NCBI GenBank assembly: GCA_016508695.1
Contig: VNKQ01000009.1
Location: 1,240,001 to 1,304,000 of the forward strand
Source of the DNA: Hyphodiscus hymeniophilus
Taxonomy: Eukaryota; Ascomycota; Leotiomycetes; Helotiales; Hyphodiscaceae
Direction: 5' to 3'
Length of the DNA: 64,000 nt
Position numbers and translations under genes: made by a program. The notes under the pieces were generated by a model. The model had not been told where the DNA came from, did not search any database, and saw only the letters and a program-made list of their open reading frames with translations. Positions 1-11,664 of this stretch are shown here, one piece after another (position 1 is the stretch's first letter; each line of letters begins with the position of its first letter).

Positions 1-592
1 TTGAGACATTCTTGGCGTCGTCAGGCACTCCAGTAACTCCACCCCAAATGCCCATTTGCATTGTTCTCTGCGCTACGTTAAAAAGACCCTCGTACTCGAG
101 TACAAGGTGAATCACCGACTTTGCGATTGGGTCAATTGCATTTGCCTAAAAGCAACATCGCGGTACGAGAAACAATCCTAAAGCAAATCGGAACTCGATA
201 TTCGACTTCAACCGCAGCTCCTCTGTCTTTGTACCTCGGCCATACCACTGCTAAGAGTAGGTATTCTGCATCAAGGTGCCACCAAAGCACCAAGACCTTC
301 CTATGCAAAACAGCCTATTATGACCCCTATCGCTGACTTTCGCGACCGTGCCTACGTTCTGGACACTGCCGGGGAAGGGAATATCAAAGCCTTTTAAGGA
401 CACTTGACACACGCACATCTTACATCACCAGATCCGCAAACTGATTACCCACTCCCAATTTAGCATCCTCAAACCTCCTAGCAACCGAGTTCTTTCTCTT
501 GCTAGTGTTCCACTCCTTCCAGAAGGACAGCAGCATCGCACACACGGCCATTCCCCAGACCTACTTAAAGTCATCGTTCCTCGTCTTTGACC
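1..592. other. Left-edge intergenic stretch and 5' leader
   Basis: No reading frame here has the composition of a real gene. The last 150 bases before position 593 are pyrimidine-rich and probably form the promoter and 5' leader of the phosducin-like gene. No RNA gene or repeat is seen. Confidence 0.5.
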
Positions 593-1494
593 ATGGCTGC
601 CAAATCCGCTGCTCAAGAAGAATTCGATTCGATCGTTCAGAAATCCGCGGCAGGGAACAAAGTATCACATCATCCAAACGACAGTGAGGATTATAAGTAC
701 GATAGAGCACATAGTGATCGTGACGAAGAAGAGGAATACATTCAGAAAAGGATCGATGAGAACATGAGGATACCGGCTTTAGATCATATTGGGGGAAGGA
801 GTCTGCGGCTACCACCTAAGGAATTCGACCGGGGAAGGACGACGGGTGTGAAGGGTGTTATCGCTGACGCGAGGAGTTATGAGGAGGCAAGAAAAACTGG
901 GAGTCGGGGAAGCAGAATAGGCAACAGTGGAAGCAGAGCGGATAAGAAAGGGGTGCTGCGACGTTCTTGAAGGATGATGGGGAGGGAAGTGCAAGCGAGG
1001 ATGAGGAATTCTTGGAGAAATGGAGGGAGCAACGCCGGGTGGAGCTGGAGAGAGAAGGAAATGATATTCGGAATCGACGGACGAGTCCCAGTGTCAGGAG
1101 ATATGGACGATTTGATGAAGTTGACGCTATGGGGTACTTGGATGCCATTGAGAAAGTAAGGAGGGATACAGTTGTTGTTGTATTTGTTTATGATCATGAG
1201 GTATGGCCATATTCATTTACGTTTGAAAAGCAGCTGACTCTCTAGTGCGCTGTTTCCCAAGTTATCTCTGATGCCCTTACACCTCTCGTTGCAAGTCATC
1301 CTGCCGTGCATTTCGTCCGAGTCCACTACGAAGATATCGAGTTCGACAACGCAGGCGTGCCTGCCATTCTTGCATACAAAAACCAAGGAGACCTCTTCGC
1401 AAACCTCACCTACGTTATCGACCAGATTCCTGATGAGAGTCTATTTGATACCCAAGCATTGGAGATTATCCTGAGGAAGCATCAAGTTCTATGA
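593..1494 (+). CDS. Phosducin-like protein (class I, BDM-1/PhnA type), frame broken
   Basis: Phosducin-like proteins act in the cytosol as co-chaperones that fold G-protein beta subunits and assemble beta-gamma dimers, so they affect growth and sporulation signalling. The start at 593 sits in ACCATGG. Visible are the acidic N-terminus, the phosducin motif TGVKGVIADAR (about residues 85-95) and a C-terminal thioredoxin-like fold with VVVVFVYDHE and HFVRVHYEDIEFDNAGVP. An intron at 1201-1245 (GTATGG...CTCTAG, 45 nt) restores the thioredoxin domain exactly. Between 944 and 968 the frame shifts by one with no usable intron. One extra base in the GGGG run at 950-953 would make a continuous product of about 285 residues. 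The family call is firm; BDM-1/PhnA membership is inferred from the TGVKGVI motif. Confidence 0.8.
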
Positions 1495-2481
1495 GCAATT
1501 TACGTTCACGTTCGCATTTTTCTGCTGGATGATACCAATTCTTTGCGCCGAACTTAAAGGGAACCTGTTTTACTATGGTGTTGGCCCTTGATGTGGGATT
1601 TTGGGAGTCGGGATTGACGCTTTATGTTATATGAGACGGTGCGCAAACGTCACCGGGCGTTTGAGATTCGATACACCAGATAGACGTACAATATCATCGG
1701 TCACAAGGCTTCCTACGTGTAATCACAACGAACGAGGTTTTATTTCTTCTGAGACCCGTCTTTACTTAAGCTCGTCGACCTCTCGACAGCCCAGCATAAA
1801 GAAAGAAAGGACTACACATGGACCCCTACCAGAACTGTTCAGGGTACAATGAAAAGGAATCTAATGTTCACACCTTTTCCCACAGTCAAACTGCAATGAT
1901 CATGAGGGTTTCAATATAGTCATTTTAGAGTTCAAACAATTTTTTCCTGCCTTAAGAAAAGTTTCATAATTCACTGAATAACCAGACATGAACGCCGCGA
2001 AGGAATGATTCGCTAAAGTCATGCAGCCTCACCAAAGAGGCAGTTTGACAAGAGAAAACTGCAAGTAGAAGTCCAACAGAACCTAAATTTCCGAATAGAA
2101 ACGGCTCTCAAAAGTTGATAACAACCATCGGAACGCTCGACCTATGATATTAGATGTTTGACGGACATTACCCAGGATAAAATACACTTCGGCACACTCG
2201 ATACTGTAGATACATAGAGGACGTTGACTTTGACCCAACGACAGTCGGTACGTAAGATTCGACACTACCCCTCCAAGCAAAGCAACCCCTCGAAATCATC
2301 CACACTCATTGTCGCAATCGGCACAAGTGTAAGAAGTCTGGCTTGCATTGCACAAGATTGAAGTCACTCCGTTGTACTCGACTCGATATTGACCAGCGAA
2401 GTCCCGAGACAAAACGCCGTTAACCTAACCCGCGACTGACCGAGCAACTACAACCTCGACCTTCTGGACAACCGACTCACG
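1495..2481. other. Intergenic: 3' end of phosducin-like gene and regulator promoter
   Basis: I see no gene in this 1 kb. The part next to 2482 is likely the promoter and leader of the Zn2Cys6 regulator. No repeats or RNA genes are recognised. Confidence 0.5.
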
Positions 2482-5400
2482 ATGTCGAGCACCACAGCAC
2501 AATATGTAGTACCACCAGACTCTAATAGCTCCAATGGCGCATCATCCAATCTGCAAAGTCAACCTCCTGCTGCTGCAGGAGATCACAAGAGAGTATACCA
2601 GGCGTGCATCCCCTGCCGTCGGCGCAAGGTGAAATGCGATCTTGGACCTGTCGACAACCCTCATCCGGCCCCATGCAAACGCTGTCAGCGCGAGAGCAAA
2701 GAATGCTTCTTCTCTTCCACGCGCAGAAAGCGCAATGGCGGGGATGGAAAGGAGGACAGTCTTGATGGTTACGACATCGCAGACGATTATGTTCTCCGAA
2801 ATGGTAGAAAGATGGTCCATGGAAGTCCCCCAGCAGTTGCCGCCAGACAAGGGAGTATGGGAGCGCCTATGTCTGCACGCTCTGATGCGAGATATGTCGA
2901 TGCGTCGGTGATGCCAGCACCGCCTTTGACTCCTGGGGGAAGTATTGGACGACCGTCGCCGTTGAGAAAGCCAGCCCAAGCCGATCAAAATCAAAGGTAT
3001 GGTGGGCATCTAGATGAGGCGGATACACAGTTGGAGAATCTGGAGGCACAGGAGGTTATGAAGAGAGGGGTGTTCGGGCCTCACGATGCATTGGATCTCC
3101 TGTACAAGGCTGCGCAAGAAAGGTGCGTGTCCGTTCATCCATCAAGGACTGTATCGGCGAATTATAAACCGTCGCTGACTTACTCCCTTAGTCCAGGACC
3201 CAAGAGAGCTGGTCATCGAGAGAGCCACGGTAGTAGTCAGATGTCGCCGATGCTAGGAAATACTTTGTCTCAAGCCCAGCCGCATCCATCTCCTGTACAG
3301 AACAATCATCAAGCCTACCAACAAAACCACATGCAACCACCCGAAATGCCACAGGATACCATGGTTGATCCTGCACTGTCTGGTGAAGGAATGGAAAAGA
3401 TGGCCAGAATGCAAGATCCAGGATACACAGAGGCTGTTAAGGCGTGGTCAAGATTCCGATTCGTTCGAGCTGGATGGTTTACAGCACAAGAAGCAATTGC
3501 TTACATTGAGTAGTATGTAAAACCCCGCTACTCCTAAACTTTTCCTGATATTCGATTTAGCTACTATGAATACCTTTCTCCCCTCACTCCCATTTCGCCC
3601 CCAACATTCCGATATCCTGGAACTCACCCTACGCTATTGACCGAAGAACCCATTCTTACTGTGACTCTCCTGACGATCGCAACCCGCTATAGACGAATGC
3701 CAGGTCCCGGAGGTCATTGCAGATCTCACGCAATACATGAGCAACTTTGGACTTACCTTCGTGGAATGATTGAAAGATGCTTGTGGGGTCAAGAGGCGTT
3801 TGGAGGCGGGTTTTGTGGATCTGGAGCCGATGCTGAAGCACAAACATCAAGCACTGCTCCGTGGCGAGGTCTACGGAAGGGCAGCTTACGAACTCTGGGC
3901 ACGATCGAAAGTCTCATGATCCTTACAGAATGGCATCCTCGAGCTCTTCACTTTCCCCCTGCGGAAGCAACAGACGAACTTATGCTTCCCTCCTACGATA
4001 TTTCGGACAACTACAGCAACGACGCGGACATCGATCACCATCTTCCGGGAGGTGTTGGGGGTAAGCGTATTGAGAGCTGGTTGGAGCCGGCTTGGAGAAG
4101 TGACCGTATGTGCTGGATGCTTTTGAGCACTGCCATGGGTCTCTCATATGAACTAGGAGTCTTCGACAACATTGAGGAGCTACTGGCTGCAGGTGGAGAG
4201 ATGACTAGACCTGAATACGAAGACGAGGCATATCGGCTGAGAGCAGCGAGAATCAAGCGTCTCCTTCTGATCTACGTCACGCAATTGGCAGGCCGTTTAG
4301 GTTGGACAAATATGGTGCCTGAAAATCTAAGAATCACGGACCCAGTATTCGCACCACGCAAGAGAAAGTCTTCTTTCGATGGCAAGACTCCAGAGACCAA
4401 CACGACTGTTACCAACACCTTCAACTATATTCCCGATCTCGAGCTGGATGACCAGATCATCCACTGTTGGGCAGGTATTAGCAACGCCATGCGTATTGGA
4501 AATGAGAAACTCTTCAAATCAAGACAGTATACTACGAAGATCATTCAAGATGGCTCATATATCGAACTTCTCAAAGATTTTCAACCGATGCTCAAAGCCT
4601 GGAGCACAGAATTCAAACGCTTCCGTTTACCTCCATATATCAAACACATCCTTACTATTGAATACGAATATGTTCGGATTTACGTCAACTCGTTATCGCT
4701 GCAAGCTGTCGTAGAACGCTGCACAAACAATGCAAGCAATCAATCTAACCCCACGGGCAACCAAGGCAATGGAGCTGGTGGTCCCGCGCCTCTTTCACCC
4801 GAAACACAAAACTACTATCGCAAGTTGCCTCTGTTTGGCCTTGGAGGGTTCAATGCTGCGGATCAAGAGTATGTTAAGCAGGTTGTCGAAGGCAGCCGAA
4901 ACCTTCTCAGAACCGTCGTCGATGATTTGCTTCCAGGCGATTATCTGAAGCATGCTCCTGTTCGCACCTATTTCCGTATCATCAGTGGAGCTATGTTCCT
5001 ATTGAAGACTTTCGCCTTGGGAGCTTCTAAGAATGATGTCGAGCTGAGCATTGGTTTGATGGATTCCGCCGTTAGTGCTTTGCGAAACTGTGTCGTTGAC
5101 GATGTACATTTGGGGATTCGCTTTGCAGATCTTCTCGAGACGCTGACTACTCGGCTTCGAAGTCGGTTTATCAGTGCTCCGACCGGTCCACCTCCGATCG
5201 AGAATCCCGGTCGTGGCAACCCAGTTGCTCACCAGGAACATGACTCGAAGAGACAGAAGATCGACCACAATCGTGAGATACGCGACTGGCAAGCCGGCAC
5301 ACCGGACTTTGGAACAGCCAATGGTTCAGGTACTTTCTTCCCCCCTATAATTGATCAAGACTTACAACCTCCACAGACAACGTCTCGGCAACACGTCTGG

Positions 5401-5676
5401 ATATGGCCAATAACGAAACCAATTTCTTCCCCAGCACTTCATACGGTCAACCCCAGGATCTACGTACGGTGCTGATATGGGCGACAACATTTTTGAAGGC
5501 AATGATTGGAATGGTGGTAACGAGATGTGGTATCTCCCCCTGGTGCTGCGTTCTTCCAGAATGTCAGTGATCAGACAATTACGCAGACTGCCGATGGTGT
5601 CAATGTGGGTGGGATGGACTTGCTTGATTACATGACGTTGGATCCCTTCCCTCCCATCGACGGGTCTGGATTTTAG
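2482..5676 (+). CDS. Zn2Cys6 transcription factor with fungal middle homology region
   Basis: A nuclear DNA-binding regulator. Residues about 37-75 hold a binuclear zinc cluster: CIPCRRRKVKC, a nine-residue spacer, then CKRCQRESKEC followed by basic residues. The middle homology region typical of fungal regulators follows (LTEEPILTVTLLTIATRY, about residues 340-360, onward past 700). Introns fit at 3123-3191 (69 nt, in frame), 3513-3560 (GTATGT donor; it removes an apparent TAG and gives YYYEYLSPLTP) and 5330-5376. Near the end the frame jumps twice, at the C runs 5451-5454 and 5536-5540. Adding one C at each restores a sensible tail (DNIFEGNDWNGG, then WYLPPGAAFFQNV) and a stop at 5674, about 1010 residues in all. 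The zinc cluster resembles the Aro80-like class, but I cannot name the target pathway. Confidence 0.85.
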
Positions 5677-6258
5677 CTGTTGAAGCAGATATGAAACGAA
5701 ATGGGAAACAGGACGGGATCATGGAGGCATATTGCGGAGTTGAGAGATGGAGTTCATAGCGATTGAATAGGGGCTGAATGAAGCCATGTCGATTGATGAT
5801 AGTCTGAGCTTGGAAAATGGGCACTAGGCTATGCCATAAATAGATATCGATTTATGTAGCCAGCAGCTGCTCATGATGTTGTGAAAGAATCCAGAACTGT
5901 GTCAAAGGTAGGTAGGTTCCCGTAACCTCAACTCCCTTCTCAAAAGCAAAGATCGAATCGCTCAAGGTTTTGCGAACGATTTGGATAGTTCGGAATAGTT
6001 TCTAGCCTGCTTTCAAGATGTTTTCAAATACCGCATGCTGGTGACCTAGACCTTCCAGGGCTTCAAGCGATACGGATTCGTGCTTTGTTTAAGATACCCA
6101 GCAACATAATGAAGCTTCAACATCCATCCTGATCCTTCACATGCATTCGACAACATGGATACATAAAAACACATTATAGGTCCACGAAGGACGGTGCTAA
6201 TCTAACAAAACTACTTTACAAATTCGAAATCCTAGTGGCTTAATCGCTGTCATGAGAT
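5677..6258. other. Convergent 3' intergenic region
   Basis: This lies between the tail-to-tail ends of the Zn2Cys6 regulator and the unknown protein at 6259-7298. It should hold both 3' UTRs. No other gene is seen. Confidence 0.5.
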
Positions 6259-7298
6259 CTAGGCGCGGCGGCGCTTGGGACCTGGAACAGTCAGCTTGAA
6301 ACTTGGGATCGAAGCAGTCTCGAACTTACGATGAGCAAGTGTGACCAACGTGCCTTCGGCCTCCTCCTCAGTATCCTTAATCTCCTTGAATCTCTTGTCA
6401 TCCTGTGCCTTGTAATTGGCGATATAGCGATCTCTTAACATTCCAAAAACATTCACATCATCATCTCCAACCAGAACGATGATGAGACTCTTCTTGACAT
6501 TGCCTCCGCTCGCCAAATTCAGGTCAAATTCATCAATTGTTTGATTCGCGCCCACTGGGATTAGCTTTGGTACGCCCATAGTCATTGTTAACTGCCTAAC
6601 GGTTTGAATGCGCGGCTCTTTCATATGCTCATCGTTCTCATCATCGAATTCGAAATCGTACTCATCGTCGTATTCACGCTCATAACCATCACGAACGACC
6701 ATGGTTCCAGCAGCGCGCTCAACATCCCTCCGATCTCGTGTTTCGAAGAAATCTTTCAGTTTCTTGAAGATTCCTTCTCGGTCCTGCTACAACATCGGCG
6801 AGTCAGTATGTGAGAATTCAAAGATCCAATCCTCCTTACTGGGTATGCTTCGACAGCTCTGATGAACAGCTTGTGGAATGCTGCAAACAACTCTGGAGGC
6901 GGATTATCGGAACAGCTAACCTCAACTGCTCTTACAATTGCAGTCAAGCCTCGTGATTTCCAATTAATACCAGCTGCCTTGATTTCCCTCCCAGCTCTCT
7001 TCTCGCCGTGTTCACATATAATGGTGTTGATTTCGATCAGGCTGTAGGTTGATTTCTCGTCCTTCAATAGCTCGTTGTATATTCGGATGAGTGTGTTTAC
7101 GCCCTTTTCGCGTATTGCAGGACTTGCAGCATAGAGCTGTTTCTGGGCCTGAATAATGTCAATTTGATAATCCTGATGTGAGCCAGCAAACATGTTCACC
7201 TTATGGACATCCTTGTATTCAGCATTCAACTCTGGGTTGAATGTCAACAAAGAAGCAGCAGTGGCAAGTAACTCGGAGGCTGTCTGAGGTAAAGCCAT
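6259..7298 (-). CDS. Conserved-looking protein of unknown family, acidic middle, basic tail
   Basis: Two exons, complement(6840-7298) and complement(6259-6786), joined by a 53-nt intron (GTAAGG...TTGTAG) in phase 0, give 328 residues. The start at 7298 has a good context (ACCAAGATGG). The first 150 residues look alpha-helical and globular. Residues about 180-205 are strongly acidic (EREYDDEYDFEFDDENDE). A second ordered part follows (VKKSLIIVLVGDDDVNVFGMLRDRYIANY). The protein ends with PGPKRRRA, which could be a nuclear localisation signal. No signal peptide or membrane segment is visible. I do not recognise the family and assign no function. Clean splicing and even composition argue that it is a real gene. 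It is convergent with the Zn2Cys6 regulator. Confidence 0.75.
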
Positions 7299-9080
7299 CT
7301 TGGTAGTATGAGGACCTTAAAGGGGCTTCGCTTCGTTAGCGTGGTTCGTTTCCCGGAGTAAGGCCGAGTACTCACTCTTAACGTCTAGGAGTTTGATGGT
7401 GTTCTGAACTCGTGAAAAGACTGCTAAGGAGCTGTGACACGACAAAAGTGAGATGCGGTATGGTTCTTGACCACCAAGAGATGATGTGAGAATGACGAAC
7501 CCAGGCAAACAAAGTACGTGCCCAGAGAAGAATTTCAAGACAATTGATTCTCTCTTCACTCGCTGAAAAGTAATTCCGCTCCGAAGGTGAATTTGTGGAT
7601 GTGGTTGGGGAAAAGGTCAAGAGGTATCTGAAGTAAACAAAGGCTGGCCGCCCTCTTCGCACTAGACTCGGTTAAAATAGCACCGAGGGATGGCTATCTA
7701 CTCAGATTGAAAGCCCTCGCTCGGAACGGAGGCATGCTACTCCGTTGATATCTGAATTGCCGAAGGGCCTGCCTCCAGACGAACCAAGTTGCAGTACGCG
7801 TGACACGTTTTAAGGAAGAGGCAGAGACAGAGCCGACATCTAGATAGTACACGTGCCACGTACGTATCCTCGTCTCCTCGAGAAGGGCTGCATATCGAAA
7901 ACATACGTCGAAAATTATGATGTCTCAAGCATGAGTGCCATTTAATGAAAGTATGCTCGACTCTGGAGAAGTCTTACATCTGGGGAAGCGGCACCTGCTA
8001 AAGTATGGTATGGTTAAGCAGAGCACCTCTCAAGCACAAACAATCACAGAAGTATGGTAACATGTCTTTGGTCGATGAGAGTGGTAGGGTCGAAATGGAA
8101 GAGAATGGACTTGCATACCAATCTCTCTCTTCGATGATGACTACTATCTGCACACATCCTGTTAACTCAAGTGTGGAGAGACAGCTACAACGAAAAGGCA
8201 GTGAGGAGCCTGGCCACTCGCCATAACCTTTTCCATTCTAACGAGTCTTCAACATAGCTAGAACGAACGAAGCAACATCTCGACATCAGGAAAGATAAGT
8301 CCCATATTAACAAGTGTGAGCCGCTGTCAAAATACCTGTTCTGGAGGAAGGTGAGGAAGAATCCATGTGGAATTCGAATGAAATCCTCCTCGTCCCTGCT
8401 CTTGGAGTTCTTCAGGCCTTGATACTTGCAAGCCAAGATTGAATTTCCAATAAGTTGAACGACTGGGATAGCAGCCTATAAGCTCTTGGGAGAGCATGCG
8501 GTCAGGCGGACATGCCGACAAGCAGCATTCGAAAAACGCAGATGAGCCTAGAAGACGAAACTTTTTGAATGAACGAGGCATTGAAATTAGATCAACAAGT
8601 AGCCTGGATGACCTTGGAAACTCAAGCCAACGCCCAAATGGTGGCAAGAAGGTCAAAGGCCTGAGTCATCATACACCAGCTGAAAATGTTACTGTCAAAT
8701 GTCAATTGCTGAAAGCTTTATCCAACCAAAGAAGGCAGGGACTTTCTTCGCACGAAATGAACTTGCCATCCAGACCAGTATCTGACAGCTAGCTGTTCGA
8801 CTTCTTGAATGAAACAACACCTTCGAACGCAGCAACTTCTTCACAGCACGAATCAAGCAAATTCATATATCGAAAGACAATTTACACATTCATGAATTCG
8901 TAGGCGAAGATAGATCAACTTTCTGTATCTTACCATAACACCCACTGAGTATCAAAGCAACTTAGCAGCAAAACGGCCAAGCAAGAAGATGGAACCAGTC
9001 CAAGGAACCAGGGTATTTATTTCCAAACCCAGATAGCCAAACTTACATAAAGTCTTATATCCAGGCTCCTTTCTCTACTG
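7299..9080. other. 1.8 kb intergenic region
   Basis: This lies between the start of the unknown gene at 7298 and the 3' end of the dpb11-like gene. It holds the former's promoter. Short open frames on both strands show no protein-like composition or splicing and are left out. No repeat, tRNA or transposon relic is recognised. Confidence 0.45.
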
Positions 9081-11664
9081 TTACCTGAGCCCACCACCTC
9101 CTCCAGGCGGCCTTCCTCTCTTCCTCACACTCCGCTCACCTGTTTCCCCACCCGAAATTGTAGCAACCCTCATCTTTCTCCTCCCCTGGATGCCCGCCTC
9201 ATCGACCTTCTCTCCTAACATTCTTGCCATAATACGCTCCTTGTACTCCCTACTTTCCGGATCGTCATACAATAATTGTGTACTACTTGGTGGTTGACTC
9301 TCATTTTCTTCTTCAATGCCATTGCCTTCTGCCAGGAACTTTTCGATTCTTTCTTTCTCTATTCGAGCCTGCGCACTTTTGTGAGTATCCGTGGATGCCT
9401 CGTTGGCTAGATTTGCGATGGAAGGTTTGCCGTGAGCAGGGTATTCAACGGGATTCCCGTGCGTCGCTGTGGAATCTACTGATGTTGCACGGGAGAACGG
9501 CGTAGATGACCCAGTGATAGATACATTGCTTGCGGCTCGTCCTAGAATACGACCCCTTCTTCGCGCCTCAGGGACATCGCTATGCGTGGGCTGCGCTGTC
9601 GTTTTCGTCATGGCAAGGAGGTCGGATATTGCGTTACTAATATCCTCTTTGGGGCGTGAGTTGGGATGGTTTGATGGTGCAGGAGCTGTGGAAACCGTTC
9701 TCGTTGGTGAGTTGGCATTGATCTCGGAAAGTGGCTCGCTTTTGTAAGAGAGATCCGAAGTGGAGTTCGAAGCTTCGGCTTCAGGTTTGTTTTGGGACTC
9801 AGCTTCAGATTCTATAGCTGGCGCAGGCTCATCGGAGATGAACGCCGTGTTGTCCAATCTCGCAGTCCGTGGGGGTCGTGCTGTGGAACTTGAACAAGGC
9901 CTTTCTGCTGTCGGGACAGGACGTCCCTCACTCTTCGATCTTCCCACTTGTGGCTTCACTGATGGGATTTCATTCATCTTGGGGGAGCAGGCGAGCTTTT
10001 GGCCTCGAAAGCGATATTTTAGTAGCGGTTGTTTGGCCCCGGCTTCAATGGAATCCCATAACCAATTTGCCTCCACGATTGGGACCTTCCAATCTCGAGC
10101 AGCATCCAGCTTGTCCTTTCTAAGCCCACTCGTTGTTTTAGTCAGAAGTATTGAAGAGTGCTTGGTGAACGCTTCACTGTATTTCGCACCTAGAAGCTCA
10201 ACAGCTTTCGTAACGTGTAGAAGATCTACGCCAGCGAATGCAGCTGAGGAAATTGTCATCTCCTCGAACCCAGCAATGGGAAAGGCTCGAAATGGACGCC
10301 CAATAACGTGTCCCTGAGGATCCACGAACTTCTTTTGGTGTAAACATCGCTCTACCCACCATTCAGTGACCGGTTCAACTTGTCCATTTGATAAGGGTAA
10401 GTCTGGACGGTCTGACACTGGAAGGTTACTAGGCACGACCATGAACTTTCGAATAGAGATGCATTTCGTGGGCGCTGAGAATTCATCCACAGTATTCGAA
10501 ATTTCAGCATCTTGAGGAAGGAGGTGGTTCAATAATATTTGTGTTTTTGGCCCAGTAAACCCGTGGAGATAGAACCTGTATCCGCTGAAGAATCCTACAG
10601 GCGGTGGTTGGATATGGACAGCATTTGAAATGGTTGGAGGGTCTGAAGATGATTCTTCTGGCTCAGGCCTAGGGTTGTCCTTGGATAAATTCGGAGTTTC
10701 GTCTGCAGCATCCCATATCCCACTTCTTGCGACCTGCAAGACTGTACCACCCCCACCCACTATATCTCCCCATATGCTGTCATTCTGGCTGTTCAGTTTT
10801 GTGCTGGCTGTCCTGCGTAGCTTTCTCCTGGCTCCCTCCACTCCATCTGTGCTATCTCTTCTCGACCTTTTGCCAAGGGACGTTCTTTTTGGTTTTGTTC
10901 GGTCCCAAGCGCCTTTCCCTCGTTCTTCTGGTGGGAGAATGGGATTATAAAGCTGTTCGTCCAATATCATCCCTCTTTCTAAACTATCTCGCATCCATTC
11001 GACAGAAACTATTCGCAGTCCCCAGGATTTGGCAGCTCTGTACTTGGCTCCCTCCGTTCTGAATGATATTAAATGTGTAATCTGTTTCGTCAAATCACCT
11101 TCGTAGATGGCCCCATTTGCTTTGACCTGTTCTGCGATTTCGAGTCTTTCCGTGGCTGCCATTATTAGCATAGAAAAAGTCTTGGACATCTATAGCCATA
11201 CGGTCATCACAGCCGGTCATGCTAAACTTCAACGTTTTGAACGTAGGCAAGAGGTGTTGCTGTTCAAGCGCCTCCACGTCAATATCTTTATCCTCCATCC
11301 ATAGTTCCCTGACTGCTTCAATCCATTCTATGGTCATGGGGCGAACATCGGGCCTCTCCTTCGCAACATATCTATACTTAGGTGTATTGTAATCGCCAAC
11401 GATGAGGTGAGTGACGTCTAGCGTGAGATCATACCGGTGTATAGCTCCCATCTGCTCGACATACTTGCCGATTTCAGTCTGTCATTTGGCTCGGTCAGCA
11501 TTCAATCCATTGAGAGAAAGCAGCATAGCAAATGTCTTTGGACGTACGCGCTTCTCATCAGGCACAGAAGTACAGCAAATAACGGCATGTTTCAAAGGTC
11601 GGGACTCGGCAGCCGGATTTAATGGAACTGAGTGCTCCCAGCGATTCGTTTCATTCTCGTCCAT
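9081..11664 (-). CDS. dpb11: Dpb11/Rad4(Cut5)/TopBP1-type replication and checkpoint protein
   Basis: A nuclear scaffold that joins phosphorylated Sld3 and Sld2 at origins to start DNA replication, and that activates the ATR-type checkpoint. Three exons, 11548-11664, 11202-11478 and 9081-11155, give 822 residues. Introns are 11479-11547 (GTACGT donor) and 11156-11201 (46 nt, with a TGCTAAT branch point). Four BRCT repeats are seen, at about residues 12-100 (HAVICCTSVPDEKRTEIGKYVEQMGA), 108-200 (FSMTGCDDPTERLEIAEQV, LTKQITHLISFRTEGAKY), 319-410 (GFFSGYRFYLHGF) and 425-520 (FAGVDLLHVTKAVELLGAKYSE, WLWDSIEAG). The tail is disordered and ends in a basic, glycine-rich stretch (RKRGRPPGGGGG). Number, order and spacing of the BRCTs match fungal Dpb11/Rad4. 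The identification is firm. Confidence 0.93.

Noticed and set aside
887..972. A GC-AG intron that would repair the phosducin-like frame
   Set aside because: GCAAGA...TTGAAG has the right length (86 nt), but it deletes the end of the conserved SYEEARK segment and its splice sites are weak. A one-base loss in the G run is simpler.
9760..10950. Long open frames antisense to dpb11
   Set aside because: They are codon-shadow frames of the BRCT gene, with no protein family resemblance.
11190..11201. A 12-nt GT-AG gap in dpb11 (GTATGGCTATAG)
   Set aside because: Far too short to be spliced. The 46-nt version 11156-11201 has a proper branch point and restores the BRCT repeat.
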